Shown here in pieces: positions 15,829-24,459 of a stretch of DNA of 30,284 nucleotides. The notes below the pieces were generated by a model. That model had not been told where the DNA came from, did no database searches, and saw only the letters and a list, made by a program, of their open reading frames with translations. The position numbers and the translations under genes are program-made. The stretch spans positions 1 through 30,284 of the forward strand of contig DGHT01000064.1 of NCBI GenBank assembly GCA_002392765.1. Reading direction: 5' to 3'. Positions within the stretch are counted from its first letter, which is position 1. Every line of letters begins with the position of its first letter. This DNA is from Verrucomicrobia bacterium UBA3841. GTDB taxonomy: Bacteria > Verrucomicrobiota > Kiritimatiellia > RFP12 > UBA1067.

Positions 15829-17091
15829 ATGAACAAATCGTACAAATGGATATTGGTGGGGCTGCTCAGCTGCGCGTTCTTCTTCCATCAGGCGGACAGA
15901 GCGCTGTTCGGACTGCTGACGGTCCCGATTCAAAAGGATCTCGGGCTTAGCGACGTCCAGATCGGGTGGATCAACACCGTCCTGTCGTGGACGCTTGCCG
16001 GAATGGCGTTCATAGCCGGACCCGTGGGAGACCGCTTCTCGCGGAAATGGGTGATTACAATATCGCTTATCTCGTGGTCGCTCATGACATTCATGATGGG
16101 GTTTGTCGGGGACTGGACGATCATGGGGTTCACAATCCCCGCTTTCTTCGTCGTCATGTTCTTCCGCTCCATCGCAACTGGCGTTGGCGAAAGCTTCTAC
16201 GGGCCGTGCTACCCGCCGCTCATCGCCCACTACCACAAGGAGACGCGCTCGATAGCCCTTTCGATCCACCAGGCCGCCCTCTACTTCGGGCTGATGGCTT
16301 CGGGAGTGCTGGTCGCGAAAGCCCTCGGCATACTCGGGACGTGGAGACATGTTTTCATGGTTTTCGGCGCGGCAGGTTTCGCCCTCGGAATATTTTTCAT
16401 CTGGGGGCTCAAGGACGGCAGCGAAGGAGCGGAACGGACAGTCGCCGCAAAACACAATCCGTTTCTCGCGGGCGTCAAATACTTCTTCTCGAAACCATCC
16501 GCGGTTTTCGCCATGATGGGATTTGTCGCGATCGTTTTCGCGAACAACGCCTATCTCTTCTGGGCGCCAAAGTTCATGCATGAGAAGTTCGGCATATCCG
16601 TGGAGCAGGCGGGCGCCCTTTCGATGCTCTGGCACCACCTGTTCGCGTTCGCCGCGATACTCGCCGGCGGCTTCATAACGGACGTCTTCGTCTCGAAAGC
16701 GCCGAGGTTCCGCCTCGGATTCCAGACCTGCGCGCTTCTCGCAGGGGCGCCGTGTCTCGTCATGATAGGTTTCGCGCCGACGGTTTTCGCGGTCGTCGCC
16801 ATGTCGTCGGCCTACGGCATATTCCGCGGATTTTTCGAAGTGAACACGCACGCGTCGCTGTTCGACGTCATACCGCCGCAGTACCGTTCCACTTCCGTCG
16901 GGATATTCACGGTTGTCGCCTTTTTCTTCGGAGGCCTTTCCGGCATCGTGATGGGCGCGCTTTCGCAGAAATACGGCGTGCGCGGTTTCGAGATCGGCTT
17001 CGCGCTGATGGGCATCGCGTATGTCGTCGGCGCCGCCTGCATGGCATCCAGCTTCTTCTTCACGTTCAGCAAAAACAGAATCGTAGAATAA
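15829..17091 (+). CDS. MFS transporter, sugar-acid (anion:cation symporter) type
   Basis: A 420-aa membrane protein with about twelve hydrophobic segments. It begins MNKSYKWILVGLLSCAFFF. Between segments 2 and 3 is the MFS motif A, GPVGDRFSRKW. Length and the motif FHQADRALFG in helix 1 fit the ACS branch that carries galactonate, glucarate and hexuronates. Placed between the dehydrogenase and the dehydratase, it probably imports the sugar or sugar acid the operon degrades. It follows the SDR gene after 39 bases, with no clear ribosome site. Substrate is inferred from neighbours. Confidence 0.85.
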   Translation: MNKSYKWILVGLLSCAFFFHQADRALFGLLTVPIQKDLGLSDVQIGWINTVLSWTLAGMAFIAGPVGDRFSRKWVITISLISWSLMTFMMGFVGDWTIMGFTIPAFFVVMFFRSIATGVGESFYGPCYPPLIAHYHKETRSIALSIHQAALYFGLMASGVLVAKALGILGTWRHVFMVFGAAGFALGIFFIWGLKDGSEGAERTVAAKHNPFLAGVKYFFSKPSAVFAMMGFVAIVFANNAYLFWAPKFMHEKFGISVEQAGALSMLWHHLFAFAAILAGGFITDVFVSKAPRFRLGFQTCALLAGAPCLVMIGFAPTVFAVVAMSSAYGIFRGFFEVNTHASLFDVIPPQYRSTSVGIFTVVAFFFGGLSGIVMGALSQKYGVRGFEIGFALMGIAYVVGAACMASSFFFTFSKNRIVE

Positions 17092-17112
17092 CAATCCTTC
17101 CGGAAAACACAA

Positions 17113-18285
17113 ATGAAAATCGCATCGCTGAAGACTTTTACCATCGACTGCTTCCGCACAAACTGGGTGTTCGTCAAGGTCGAGACCGACGAGGGCCTGT
17201 ACGGCATCGGCGAAGGAACGCTCGAATACAAGGAAAACGCCCTCGAAGGCGCGATAGCGGATCTCGAGCACGCTCTTGCAGGCAAGGACCCATTCGACAC
17301 CGAATGGATATTCCACGAAAACTACCGCGACGCCTACTGGCGCGGCGGCGCCGTTCTGATGAGCGCGCTGTCGGCGGTGGACATGGCCCTGTGGGACATC
17401 AAGGGCAAGGCGCTGGGACTTCCCGTCTGGAAACTCATCGGCGGCAAATGCCGCGAAGGCGTGCCGTGCTACGCCAACTGCTGGTTCGCCGGGGCGAAAG
17501 AGCCGGAGGAGTTCGCGGCCAAGGCGGCGGCGGCGGTAGAGGCCGGTTTCAAGGGTCTTAAATGGGATCCGTTCGGCAAGAACTACCGCCAGCTTCCGCC
17601 GGAGGATTTCAAAAAGGCGATGAAATGCGTCGCCGCCGTCAAAGCGGCGACGGAAGGCAAGGCGGACATCCTGATAGAATGCCACGGACGTTTCGACGTC
17701 CCGACCGCCCTTCGCGTATGCAACGCGCTCGAAGAATTCGAGCCGTACTGGGTCGAGGAGCCGGTAATCCCCGACACGATGCGCGCGCTCGCCGACGTCC
17801 GTTCGCGCGTCCGTACGCCCATCGCCTGCGGCGAGCGTCTATACACGACCCAGCAGATCATGGACGCGATAGAACTTCGCGCCTGCGATTATCTCCAGCC
17901 GGATTCCTCGCACGCGGGAGGCATCACCGGCATGAAGCAGATCGCCGCGCTCTGCGATGCGCACCACATCCCGTTCTGCGCGCACAATCCGTCCGGACCC
18001 GTCGCCAACGCCGTCACGCTTGCGCTCGGAGTTTCCACGCCGGGCTACTGCATCCACGAGACGCTTTTCGACGACGTGCCGTGGCGGAAAGACGTGATCG
18101 ACGAGGACGTCAGATTCGTCGACGGACTGATGTATCCGTCCGACCGTCCCGGTCTCGGAATCGAATTGAACGAAGAGGCGGCGAAGGCGCACCCCAAGAA
18201 GGACCACTGGCTGCGGCACTACGCCGGAACGCTAACAAACGTCCGCCCGCCCGACAGCGTCAAGTATTATTCCGTCAAAGCGTGA
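17113..18285 (+). CDS. Enolase-superfamily sugar-acid dehydratase (galactonate-dehydratase-like)
   Basis: A 390-aa member of the mandelate racemase/enolase superfamily, closest in pattern to galactonate dehydratase (DgoD), which removes water from an aldonate to give a 2-keto-3-deoxy acid. Length matches. The N-terminal capping domain has ETDEGLYGIGE and the barrel has SALSAVDMALWDIKGKALG. Catalytic residues can be placed: Glu189 and His191 (ECHGRFD), Glu215 (WVEEPV), Glu241 (ACGERL) and His291 (CAHNPSGP), with LQPDSSHAGGI between. DgoD has Asp where this protein has Glu189 as the first metal ligand, so the substrate may differ from galactonate. It follows the transporter after 21 bases. Confidence 0.87.
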   Translation: MKIASLKTFTIDCFRTNWVFVKVETDEGLYGIGEGTLEYKENALEGAIADLEHALAGKDPFDTEWIFHENYRDAYWRGGAVLMSALSAVDMALWDIKGKALGLPVWKLIGGKCREGVPCYANCWFAGAKEPEEFAAKAAAAVEAGFKGLKWDPFGKNYRQLPPEDFKKAMKCVAAVKAATEGKADILIECHGRFDVPTALRVCNALEEFEPYWVEEPVIPDTMRALADVRSRVRTPIACGERLYTTQQIMDAIELRACDYLQPDSSHAGGITGMKQIAALCDAHHIPFCAHNPSGPVANAVTLALGVSTPGYCIHETLFDDVPWRKDVIDEDVRFVDGLMYPSDRPGLGIELNEEAAKAHPKKDHWLRHYAGTLTNVRPPDSVKYYSVKA

Positions 18286-18339
18286 ATTCCGGAAGGTTTG
18301 ACGTCAGAACAGGAAACAAACATGATAGGAGTATTGGCG

Positions 18340-19347
18340 ATGACAGTATATCTCGGCTGCTACACCGACGGCGCAAACGCAAACGGTCTGAAATCCATAT
18401 CGCTCGACACGGCTTCGGGCAGAATGTCCGTCGCCGCCGAATACCCCGTGCCGATGGCTATCTACCAGGCTTTTTCCGGCGACGGAAAATTCCTTTATTC
18501 GACAACGGACAAAGGCATCGCATCGTTTAAAATCGACAGACAGTCTGCCGACGGACGCCTAAAGGCGGTCGATGCGGTCTATCTCGGACACTGCCCCTGC
18601 CACGTCGCCGCGCTCCCGGGACGAGTCGCGTACGCCGTGTATCTGGAGGGATTCACAGGATCCGTCCCCGTGGAGGACGGACGTTTCGGCGAGGCGGTCA
18701 GGCATCAGCATTCCGGTTCCGGCCCGAACCTCCCGCGGCAGAATTCCGCGCACTGCCATCAGGCGTCGCTCCTGCCGGACGGATCCGGGTATGTCGTATG
18801 CGACCTCGGACTTGACGAACTTGTTGAATATCCGTCCGGCCGCAGGACGAAGATGCAGCCGCCCGGCGCAGGTCCGCGCCACCTGATCTTCCATCCGGAC
18901 GGACGTCTCGTTTTTCTCGTTTCGGAACTCGGCAACCTCGTTTCGTCCCTGTCCTGGAGCGCGGCGGACGGGTTCAGGATTCTCGACACGCTCCCCACCC
19001 TTCCGCCAGGCGATACGGGCCGCGGACCTAACGGCGATCTCGCCGCCGCCGTGCGTTTCACCCCCGACATGAAACATATCGCCGTCTCCAACAGAGGAGA
19101 AAATTCGATTGTCGTCTACGGTTTCGACGAAACGACCGGCAAACTTTCGTTCAAGGCGAGATCGATGCTCGAGGGCTGTTGGCCGCGCGATTTCATTTTC
19201 GCGACCCCGGACATCGCCCTTGCCGCGATGGAACGTTCAGGAACGGTCCTGTCACTCAGATACGATGCCGCGAGCGGAAAATTCACGAAGCTGTCCGCCG
19301 TGGAGGGATTGTACCGCCCGGTTTCGCTGCTGGGGCTGGCCCGTTGA
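18340..19347 (+). CDS. Beta-propeller lactonase (6-phosphogluconolactonase/YbhE-like)
   Basis: A 335-aa protein of the seven-bladed beta-propeller lactonase family, which hydrolyses sugar lactones to acids. It begins MTVYLGCYTDG and holds RQNSAHCHQASLLPDG followed by YVVCDLGLDEL, the region that carries the conserved His and Asp of the family. Later are PPGAGPRHLIFHPDGR and FTPDMKHIAVSNRGENS, typical blade repeats. Start ATG 18340 is preferred over upstream in-frame codons because AGGAG (18327-18331) lies eight bases ahead. In this operon it would open the lactone made by the SDR to give the substrate of the dehydratase. The gene is last in the operon. Substrate is inferred. Confidence 0.85.
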   Translation: MTVYLGCYTDGANANGLKSISLDTASGRMSVAAEYPVPMAIYQAFSGDGKFLYSTTDKGIASFKIDRQSADGRLKAVDAVYLGHCPCHVAALPGRVAYAVYLEGFTGSVPVEDGRFGEAVRHQHSGSGPNLPRQNSAHCHQASLLPDGSGYVVCDLGLDELVEYPSGRRTKMQPPGAGPRHLIFHPDGRLVFLVSELGNLVSSLSWSAADGFRILDTLPTLPPGDTGRGPNGDLAAAVRFTPDMKHIAVSNRGENSIVVYGFDETTGKLSFKARSMLEGCWPRDFIFATPDIALAAMERSGTVLSLRYDAASGKFTKLSAVEGLYRPVSLLGLAR

Positions 19348-19371
19348 GAGTCCGGCTGACTGCGGACGACC

Positions 19372-19653
19372 GATATCGCCGCCGGGACGGCATATCCCCC
19401 GAGCCGAAGGCGAGACGCGAAGGGAGCTCACTGGGGGAACGGGCGTCCCGCCCGTTCATATTGACGGAGCGAGACGCTCCATCTCCTTGATATCGCCGCC
19501 GGGACGGCATATCCCCCGAGCCGAAGGCGAGCCGCGAAGGGAGCTCACTGGGGGAACGGGCGTCCCGCCTGTTTATATTGACGGAGCGAGACGCTCCATC
19601 TCCTTGATATCTCCGCCGGGACGGCATATCCCCCGAGCCGAAGGCGAGCCGCG
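19372..19653. repeat. 117-bp tandem repeat (2.4 copies) with internal hairpins
   Basis: Copies start at 19372, 19489 and 19606 (GATATC); the third is cut after about 48 bases. The first two differ at only a few positions. Each full unit carries a 9-bp stem (GAACGGGCG-TCC-CGCCCGTTC) and a 6-bp stem (GGAGCG-AGA-CGCTCC). In the second copy the 9-bp stem has two changes that still allow G-U pairs. The unit is 39 codons long, so it is open in several frames (peptide GGTGVPPVHIDGARRSISL), but there is no start site and this is not a gene. It separates the convergent lactonase and PncC genes and could act as a terminator region. Confidence 0.85.
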
Positions 19654-19689
19654 TTCGCGGTGGCTATAGGGGTGCTTTCCCAGCTGGAG

Positions 19690-20166
19690 TCAACACTCTA
19701 CCGCGGCGACAGAAAGCATGCCGATGGCGTGCGTCACCGCGCTTTTGCGAACCGCATCCCTGTTGCCCTGGAAAAGCGCCTTCTCGGTCCTCGTCCCGGA
19801 ATGCGACGATATGCCGAACCAAACGAGGCCGACGGGCTTTTCCGCGCTTCCGCCGCCCGGGCCTGCAATGCCGGTGACGCTGACGGCGATATCCGCCCCC
19901 GTCGCCCTTCTCGCGCCTTCCGCCATCTGCGCGGCGCATTCGGAGGAAACCGCACCGACGGAATCCAAAATCTCCTGCGAAACACCCAGAAGGCCGCGCT
20001 TAACGGAATTGGCGTAGCTTACCACGCCCCCGAGGTAGACGTCGCTCGATCCCGGCACGGACGTGATCGCCGCGCCGATTCCGCCGCCGGTGCAGCTTTC
20101 GGCAGTAGCGCATGTTTTTCCCGACGCCTTCAGCAGCGCCACGAGTTTTGCGGCATTCAAATCCAT
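19690..20166 (-). CDS. pncC: Nicotinamide-nucleotide amidohydrolase (PncC/CinA C-terminal domain)
   Basis: A 158-aa stand-alone CinA C-terminal domain. The enzyme deamidates nicotinamide mononucleotide to nicotinate mononucleotide in NAD recycling. Signature stretches are ATAESCTGGGIGAAITSVPG, YLGGVVSYANSVKRGLLGV and VSVTGIAGPGGGSAEKPVG. Length is normal for the single-domain form; the N-terminal molybdopterin-like domain of full CinA is absent. Start ATG 20166 follows GGAGGC at close spacing. An ATG-less extension upstream overlaps the permease stop. It is the last gene of the long minus-strand run starting at rpmH. Confidence 0.92.
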   Translation of the reverse strand: MDLNAAKLVALLKASGKTCATAESCTGGGIGAAITSVPGSSDVYLGGVVSYANSVKRGLLGVSQEILDSVGAVSSECAAQMAEGARRATGADIAVSVTGIAGPGGGSAEKPVGLVWFGISSHSGTRTEKALFQGNRDAVRKSAVTHAIGMLSVAAVEC

Positions 20167-20177
20167 GTTCGCCTCCT

Positions 20178-21113
20178 TTACCAAACCCTGACTCTCGGAT
20201 CGAGAAACGCGTAGAGGATGTCCGTAACGAGATTCACCGCCTGGTACACGAGCGCGCCTATCACGACAACGGCGCGCACGACGGCTAGATCGGCAGATTG
20301 TATCGCGTTTATCGAAACGGATCCCAGTCCGGGAATTCCGAAAAAGCTTTCAAGAAGAAGAGAGCCGGTGAACAGGTACGGAACGGAAAGCGATATGTAC
20401 GTGACGACGGGTATCAGTGCGTTTCTGAGCACGTGCCGCGTCATGACGGTCCTTGGGGAAAGGCCCTTCGACTTAGCGGCGAGGACGTAAGGCTTGAACA
20501 TCTCGTCGAGAATCGCGGTCCTGAAGAAACGCACGTCCATTCCCAGCGAACTGACAACGCCTATCGCGACCGGAAGGATCATGTACTTGACTTCCCCGTA
20601 TCCCCATATCGGGAACCAACCGGCTTTGTACGACAGCAGGAACTGCCCCGCGAGAACCCATACGACATAGTTGACGCTCATCAGCGCGGCGGACATGAAA
20701 AGGATTATCTTGTCCGGAATCCGTCCCCTGTACGCCGCTGCGAGCATCGAGAGGAAAAGCGCGAACACCGTTCCGAATACGAGGATGGGGACGGTCAGTG
20801 AAAGCGACGGAACGACGCCGCGCTTCAGCACGTCCGCGACGGGCTCTTTCATCTTCGCGCTGTACCCGAGATCGCCGGTCGCGAAATTCTTGACGAAATT
20901 CACGAACTGGCTGTCTTTCGACCAGACGAGCGGCTTGTCGTAGCCGTAGCGCTTGTTGAACGCCTCGATCGACCGCGCGTCGGCTCCCTTGCCGAGTATG
21001 GTGAGGGCTGGGGAGCTTCCGATGACGACATTGAACAGCACGAACGTCAGGAGCAATATCCCGAGCGTCGTCGGTATCGCTTCGAATATTCTCCTGAGGA
21101 CGTACCGCAACAT
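20178..21113 (-). CDS. DppB/OppB-like ABC transporter permease
   Basis: A 311-aa inner-membrane permease of the peptide/nickel ABC family. It begins MLRYVLRRIFEAIPTTLGILL, as DppB-type subunits do, has about six membrane segments and carries the EAA loop YVLAAKSKGLSPRTVMTRHV that contacts the ATPase. The C-terminus DILYAFLDPRVRVW is also typical. ATG 21113 lies one base after the stop of the 653-aa gene and nine bases after AAGGAG. The usual partners (DppC, ATPases, binding protein) are not in this window; instead PncC follows. It may pair with subunits encoded elsewhere. Substrate is unknown. Confidence 0.88.
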   Translation of the reverse strand: MLRYVLRRIFEAIPTTLGILLLTFVLFNVVIGSSPALTILGKGADARSIEAFNKRYGYDKPLVWSKDSQFVNFVKNFATGDLGYSAKMKEPVADVLKRGVVPSLSLTVPILVFGTVFALFLSMLAAAYRGRIPDKIILFMSAALMSVNYVVWVLAGQFLLSYKAGWFPIWGYGEVKYMILPVAIGVVSSLGMDVRFFRTAILDEMFKPYVLAAKSKGLSPRTVMTRHVLRNALIPVVTYISLSVPYLFTGSLLLESFFGIPGLGSVSINAIQSADLAVVRAVVVIGALVYQAVNLVTDILYAFLDPRVRVW

Positions 21114-21114
21114 C

Positions 21115-23076
21115 TCACAGCTCCTTGAATATTTCCCAGGAGAGTTTGCCGACGACTGCGTCCGGGTCGCAGGAATCGAGTCTTTCCAGCGTCTTCGCCC
21201 AGCGGTAGGCGCCGGAGCCGGAAACATCGAACGGACGGTTCACGAACAGGTAGTCGAAAGCGTGGCGGTGCTGGCGGTACTTCTCGCGCACGGATTCGAG
21301 CGACTTTCTGAACGCGTCGATATAGGTGTTGGCGAAAGACTTGAAATCCTGCACGTACCTGGCCCTGCTCCTGACCACGTTCGCATACGGAGCGACGAAT
21401 TCCTCGAACGGCTGGAGGTAGTTCACGAAAGATCCGCCGTGGTTCGTGACCGTGAGCGTTTCGGGAAGACCGTCCTTGTCGAGGGCTATCACCTCGCAGT
21501 TTGAATCGAAGAGTGTTTCGCCGGTTTCGGTGGAAAGCCGTCCGACAATCATGTCGACGGCCGCGGCCTCGCCCATGAGCGCCGCGAATTTCGCGGCAAA
21601 CGCCGGATTGCGGAATTTCGACTCGTGTATCTTGTCGGAAGCCGTGCCGTGGATGTAGGCGCGCGCGAAAAAAGCCGTGCGGATCGTCGAACCCCTGTAC
21701 TGGTTCTGCCCCATGTAGGGCTCGGTGAAATGTCCGAACTGCAGATGGGTGGGCAGATGCATGCCAAGCTGGCGGCACATGAGGCGCCTGTCGAGGATGT
21801 AGTCGGAATAGTCGTTCGCCTCGAAAACGGCGCGGAGGAGGTCTTTGCCTTCGTCGAGATGCTCGGCTATGCCCCACTTCTGGAAGCGGATGATGTCCAC
21901 GTCCTCGCGTCCGCTCCCCTTTTCACGGTACTGGAGGATGTACACGTTGCCGCGGCGCGAACCTTCGATCGGGTGGCGCGACAGGGAGAACACGATGCGT
22001 CCGATGTTCACGTATTCGATCTCGCCGAAGGAGCGCATGATGTTGAAAAGAATGTTGCGGGCCCTCTGGTCGCACAGCTTGGCGATTTCGGGATCGTGCG
22101 TCCTGTCGAACTCCTCCCAGAGCGGGTCGAAAATCACTTCGCCGTTTTCGACCCTCGCGCCGGGAAGCCATTCGATCTGCCTGTAGAATTCGGGCGAAAT
22201 GCCCTGGATGAGCTCCTCCTCGGAAGCGTCGGTGCTGTTCGGGCGCTGGGTGAGAGTGCGGCACATTTCGTTGCGCCAGTGGAAATTGTCCGTCGACTCG
22301 TCGCGAAGTTCGGGCGGCATCGACATCCTCCAGTCGGCGTCGAGCGTACGCACCTTCTCGACGAGCTCCGGATCGGAGAGAAGGTTTATGTCCATGCCGA
22401 GGAAACGGCGTTTGATGTCGGGCGGGGTCGACACGGGGAATATGTCGAGTTCGACGTGTCCCATCCTGTTGCGGCGGGTCATCATCGACTGCGCCTCCTT
22501 GATCTGGGCGCGGAGCCTTTCCGGTTCGAGCGTGAGGAGCATCGACGCGCCCTCGGCCGTCACGTACCGCGTGCCGGTAACGGAGTTGTAGAAATATATC
22601 GGATCCCCGGAAAGAGCCACGCGGGAATTCTCGATAAGTTTCGCCATGTCGTCCTGCGAAATCGGACGGCGGGCCATGCGCCAGTTTTCGCCGCGGTCGC
22701 GGAGGGCGTTGCGCACTTTGACCGAGTGCGTGTTGAGGAAGCGTATCGATCGCTTGCTGACGAGTTTCTGCAGTTCGTCGTCGGCGCGGAACGCGAGATC
22801 CATCCTTTCGGGATCGGGACGTATCAGAACCTCCGTGTCGGAGAATATCAAATCGACCGACGACTCGATCTCCGCCATTTCTTCGACTTCGGAAAGCGGC
22901 TTTGCGCCGGCCGCCGCCCTTTCCTCGTTCAGCGCATCGATCCACGCCAGACGCTGCATCGCGTGGACGCCGCGCCGCGTCACGAGCCCCGGGGTGCGCA
23001 GAAACAGCGTGCCGATCCTGTTGATCGGACGGCCCTGCCCGTCTTTCGCGAAAATCGCTTCGCCTATCGTTTTCAT
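21115..23076 (-). CDS. Unrecognised 653-aa protein
   Basis: I do not recognise this family. The start is ATG 23076 (MKTIGEAIFAKDGQGRP), ten bases after AAGGA and five bases past the ClC stop; the very long open frame upstream is out-of-frame ClC sequence. The protein is soluble, charged and rich in Arg/Glu, with no signal peptide or membrane segment. Conspicuous stretches are YFYNSVTGTRYVTAEGASML (about 165-185), FSLSRHPIEGSRRGNVYILQ, LQFGHFTEPYMGQNQY and GETLFDSNCEVIALDKDGLP. The 'FDSNCEVI' after a helical region faintly recalls kinase-like active sites, but I cannot support that. The size, tight coupling to a ClC channel and a permease, and good codon usage show a real gene. Confidence 0.8.
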   Translation of the reverse strand: MKTIGEAIFAKDGQGRPINRIGTLFLRTPGLVTRRGVHAMQRLAWIDALNEERAAAGAKPLSEVEEMAEIESSVDLIFSDTEVLIRPDPERMDLAFRADDELQKLVSKRSIRFLNTHSVKVRNALRDRGENWRMARRPISQDDMAKLIENSRVALSGDPIYFYNSVTGTRYVTAEGASMLLTLEPERLRAQIKEAQSMMTRRNRMGHVELDIFPVSTPPDIKRRFLGMDINLLSDPELVEKVRTLDADWRMSMPPELRDESTDNFHWRNEMCRTLTQRPNSTDASEEELIQGISPEFYRQIEWLPGARVENGEVIFDPLWEEFDRTHDPEIAKLCDQRARNILFNIMRSFGEIEYVNIGRIVFSLSRHPIEGSRRGNVYILQYREKGSGREDVDIIRFQKWGIAEHLDEGKDLLRAVFEANDYSDYILDRRLMCRQLGMHLPTHLQFGHFTEPYMGQNQYRGSTIRTAFFARAYIHGTASDKIHESKFRNPAFAAKFAALMGEAAAVDMIVGRLSTETGETLFDSNCEVIALDKDGLPETLTVTNHGGSFVNYLQPFEEFVAPYANVVRSRARYVQDFKSFANTYIDAFRKSLESVREKYRQHRHAFDYLFVNRPFDVSGSGAYRWAKTLERLDSCDPDAVVGKLSWEIFKEL

Positions 23077-23081
23077 ATCGT

Positions 23082-24455
23082 TCAATCCTTTTTGGGCGAG
23101 GACTCCTGTCGGTGTACCTGGCTTCTGTAGAGAGTCCATCCGTTGTTCAGCCAGAAACTTATCCCGCAAACCCACATTGCGGGCATAAGAAGAAGGTTGT
23201 TGCCGGTCATCTCGGACACCATGACTATGGCCGTGAGGGGCGTGCGCATCGTACTCGCCATGAAACCCGCCATGCCGACGAGCGCGAACGCCTGGGGCGT
23301 TATGCCGATCGACTCGGGCATGACAGCTTTCATGATCACGCCGACCGCCGCGCCGAGCGCGCTGCCGCAGGCGAGCGCGGGGGCGAAAAGTCCGCCGCTT
23401 CCGCCGCTGCCGACCGTGAACGTGGTGGCGACGACCTTGAGCGCGAAGAGAGCGAACAGCGAGACTGCCGTAAGACGCCTGATTCCGGCGAATCCGGACG
23501 CATCCATGTTGAGGCACCCTTCGATAATGGAATACCCCGTTCCGAGGATGTCGGGGAAAAAGAATCCGATGGCTCCCGTGACCAAACCGCCGATTGAGAC
23601 TTTGACAGAGACCGGAATGCGGCTGTCGCAGAAAGCCTTTTCCGTGGCCCTGAAGAAGGAGATGTAGAATCTCGACGCGAAAGTCACGGCGAGCGCAAGG
23701 ATGAAATACGGGAAGAGCCTCAGACTGTTGGAAAAGGCGTACCGGGAATCGAGTTCGAAAAGCGGCTGCCACGCCGACGGTCCGACAAAGAACGAGTAGA
23801 TCGCGTAGCTGAGCGACGAGGCGATGAAACACGGAAGGACGGTTTCGTCCTCGATGTCGCTCGACGAATAGAAAATCTCGAATCCGAAAATCGCGCCGGC
23901 GAGCGGAACCTGGAAAAGCGCGGCGATGCCCGCCGACAGTCCCGACGCCATGAGTATCCGGCGCGCACGCGGCGAAAGCTTCATCAGCCTGGCGATCGCG
24001 CTTCCGATCGCCGAGCCGAGAAGCGTGACCGGCCCCTCGTATCCGGCGCTCCCGCCGGTGCCGATGGTCAGGACGGATGCGACGGGTTTCACGGGGATGA
24101 CGGTGCTCGTTATGTAGCCCGACTTCTTGTGGAACGCGTCGATGGCGCTGTTCGTGCCGCGGGCGTTCTCGAGTTTGTCGAACTTGCGGATAAGCAGGTG
24201 CCCCGCGAGCGCGCCGAGAACGGGAAGCCCCGCCATGATCCACCTTACGGGATCGAGCCAGAGCTCCTCCCTTCGCGACGCCAGCGAGCCGTACCAGTAC
24301 TGCGCGAAGTCAATCAGGCATTTGAAGAGGACGACGGCGAGGCCGGTCACGGCGCCCACGAGCATGGCCTCGAAGAGGTACCGGCCCGTCTGGACGCTCA
24401 TCCCTTTCCCGGCGAAAAGGAATTTGCGTCCGGATTTCCTCACATTGCCCAGCAT
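23082..24455 (-). CDS. ClC-family chloride channel/antiporter
   Basis: A 457-aa integral membrane protein of the ClC family, which moves chloride or fluoride, often in exchange for protons. The family's selectivity motifs are present: GTGGSAGYEGP (132-142, with Glu140 in the place of the gating glutamate, although the usual residue before it is Arg or Lys) and GSGGSGGLFAPALACGSALG about 200 residues later. No CBS domains follow. ATG 24455 lies four bases after the yidC stop. Placement directly after yidC is unusual. Whether it is a channel or antiporter cannot be told. Confidence 0.9.
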   Translation of the reverse strand: MLGNVRKSGRKFLFAGKGMSVQTGRYLFEAMLVGAVTGLAVVLFKCLIDFAQYWYGSLASRREELWLDPVRWIMAGLPVLGALAGHLLIRKFDKLENARGTNSAIDAFHKKSGYITSTVIPVKPVASVLTIGTGGSAGYEGPVTLLGSAIGSAIARLMKLSPRARRILMASGLSAGIAALFQVPLAGAIFGFEIFYSSSDIEDETVLPCFIASSLSYAIYSFFVGPSAWQPLFELDSRYAFSNSLRLFPYFILALAVTFASRFYISFFRATEKAFCDSRIPVSVKVSIGGLVTGAIGFFFPDILGTGYSIIEGCLNMDASGFAGIRRLTAVSLFALFALKVVATTFTVGSGGSGGLFAPALACGSALGAAVGVIMKAVMPESIGITPQAFALVGMAGFMASTMRTPLTAIVMVSEMTGNNLLLMPAMWVCGISFWLNNGWTLYRSQVHRQESSPKKD

Positions 24456-24459
24456 CGCG

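Noticed and set aside
15208..17685. 825-codon open frame on the minus strand
   Set aside because: It runs against the SDR, MFS and dehydratase genes, all of which have recognisable motifs; its composition is typical of a shadow frame.
17096..18296. Inverted CCTTCCGGA / TCCGGAAGG flanking the dehydratase gene
   Set aside because: Nine bases only, 1.2 kb apart, with no sign of a mobile element; likely chance.
19372..19653. CRISPR array
   Set aside because: The unit is 117 bp and continuous, with no alternating short repeats and unique spacers, and no cas genes are nearby.
19109..19669. Protein with 39-residue repeats on the plus strand
   Set aside because: It starts inside the lactonase gene out of frame and only reflects the 117-bp repeat being a multiple of three.
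23077..24243. N-terminal extension of the 653-aa protein to about 1,040 aa
   Set aside because: The extra part is out-of-frame ClC channel sequence, and a good ribosome site marks ATG 23076.
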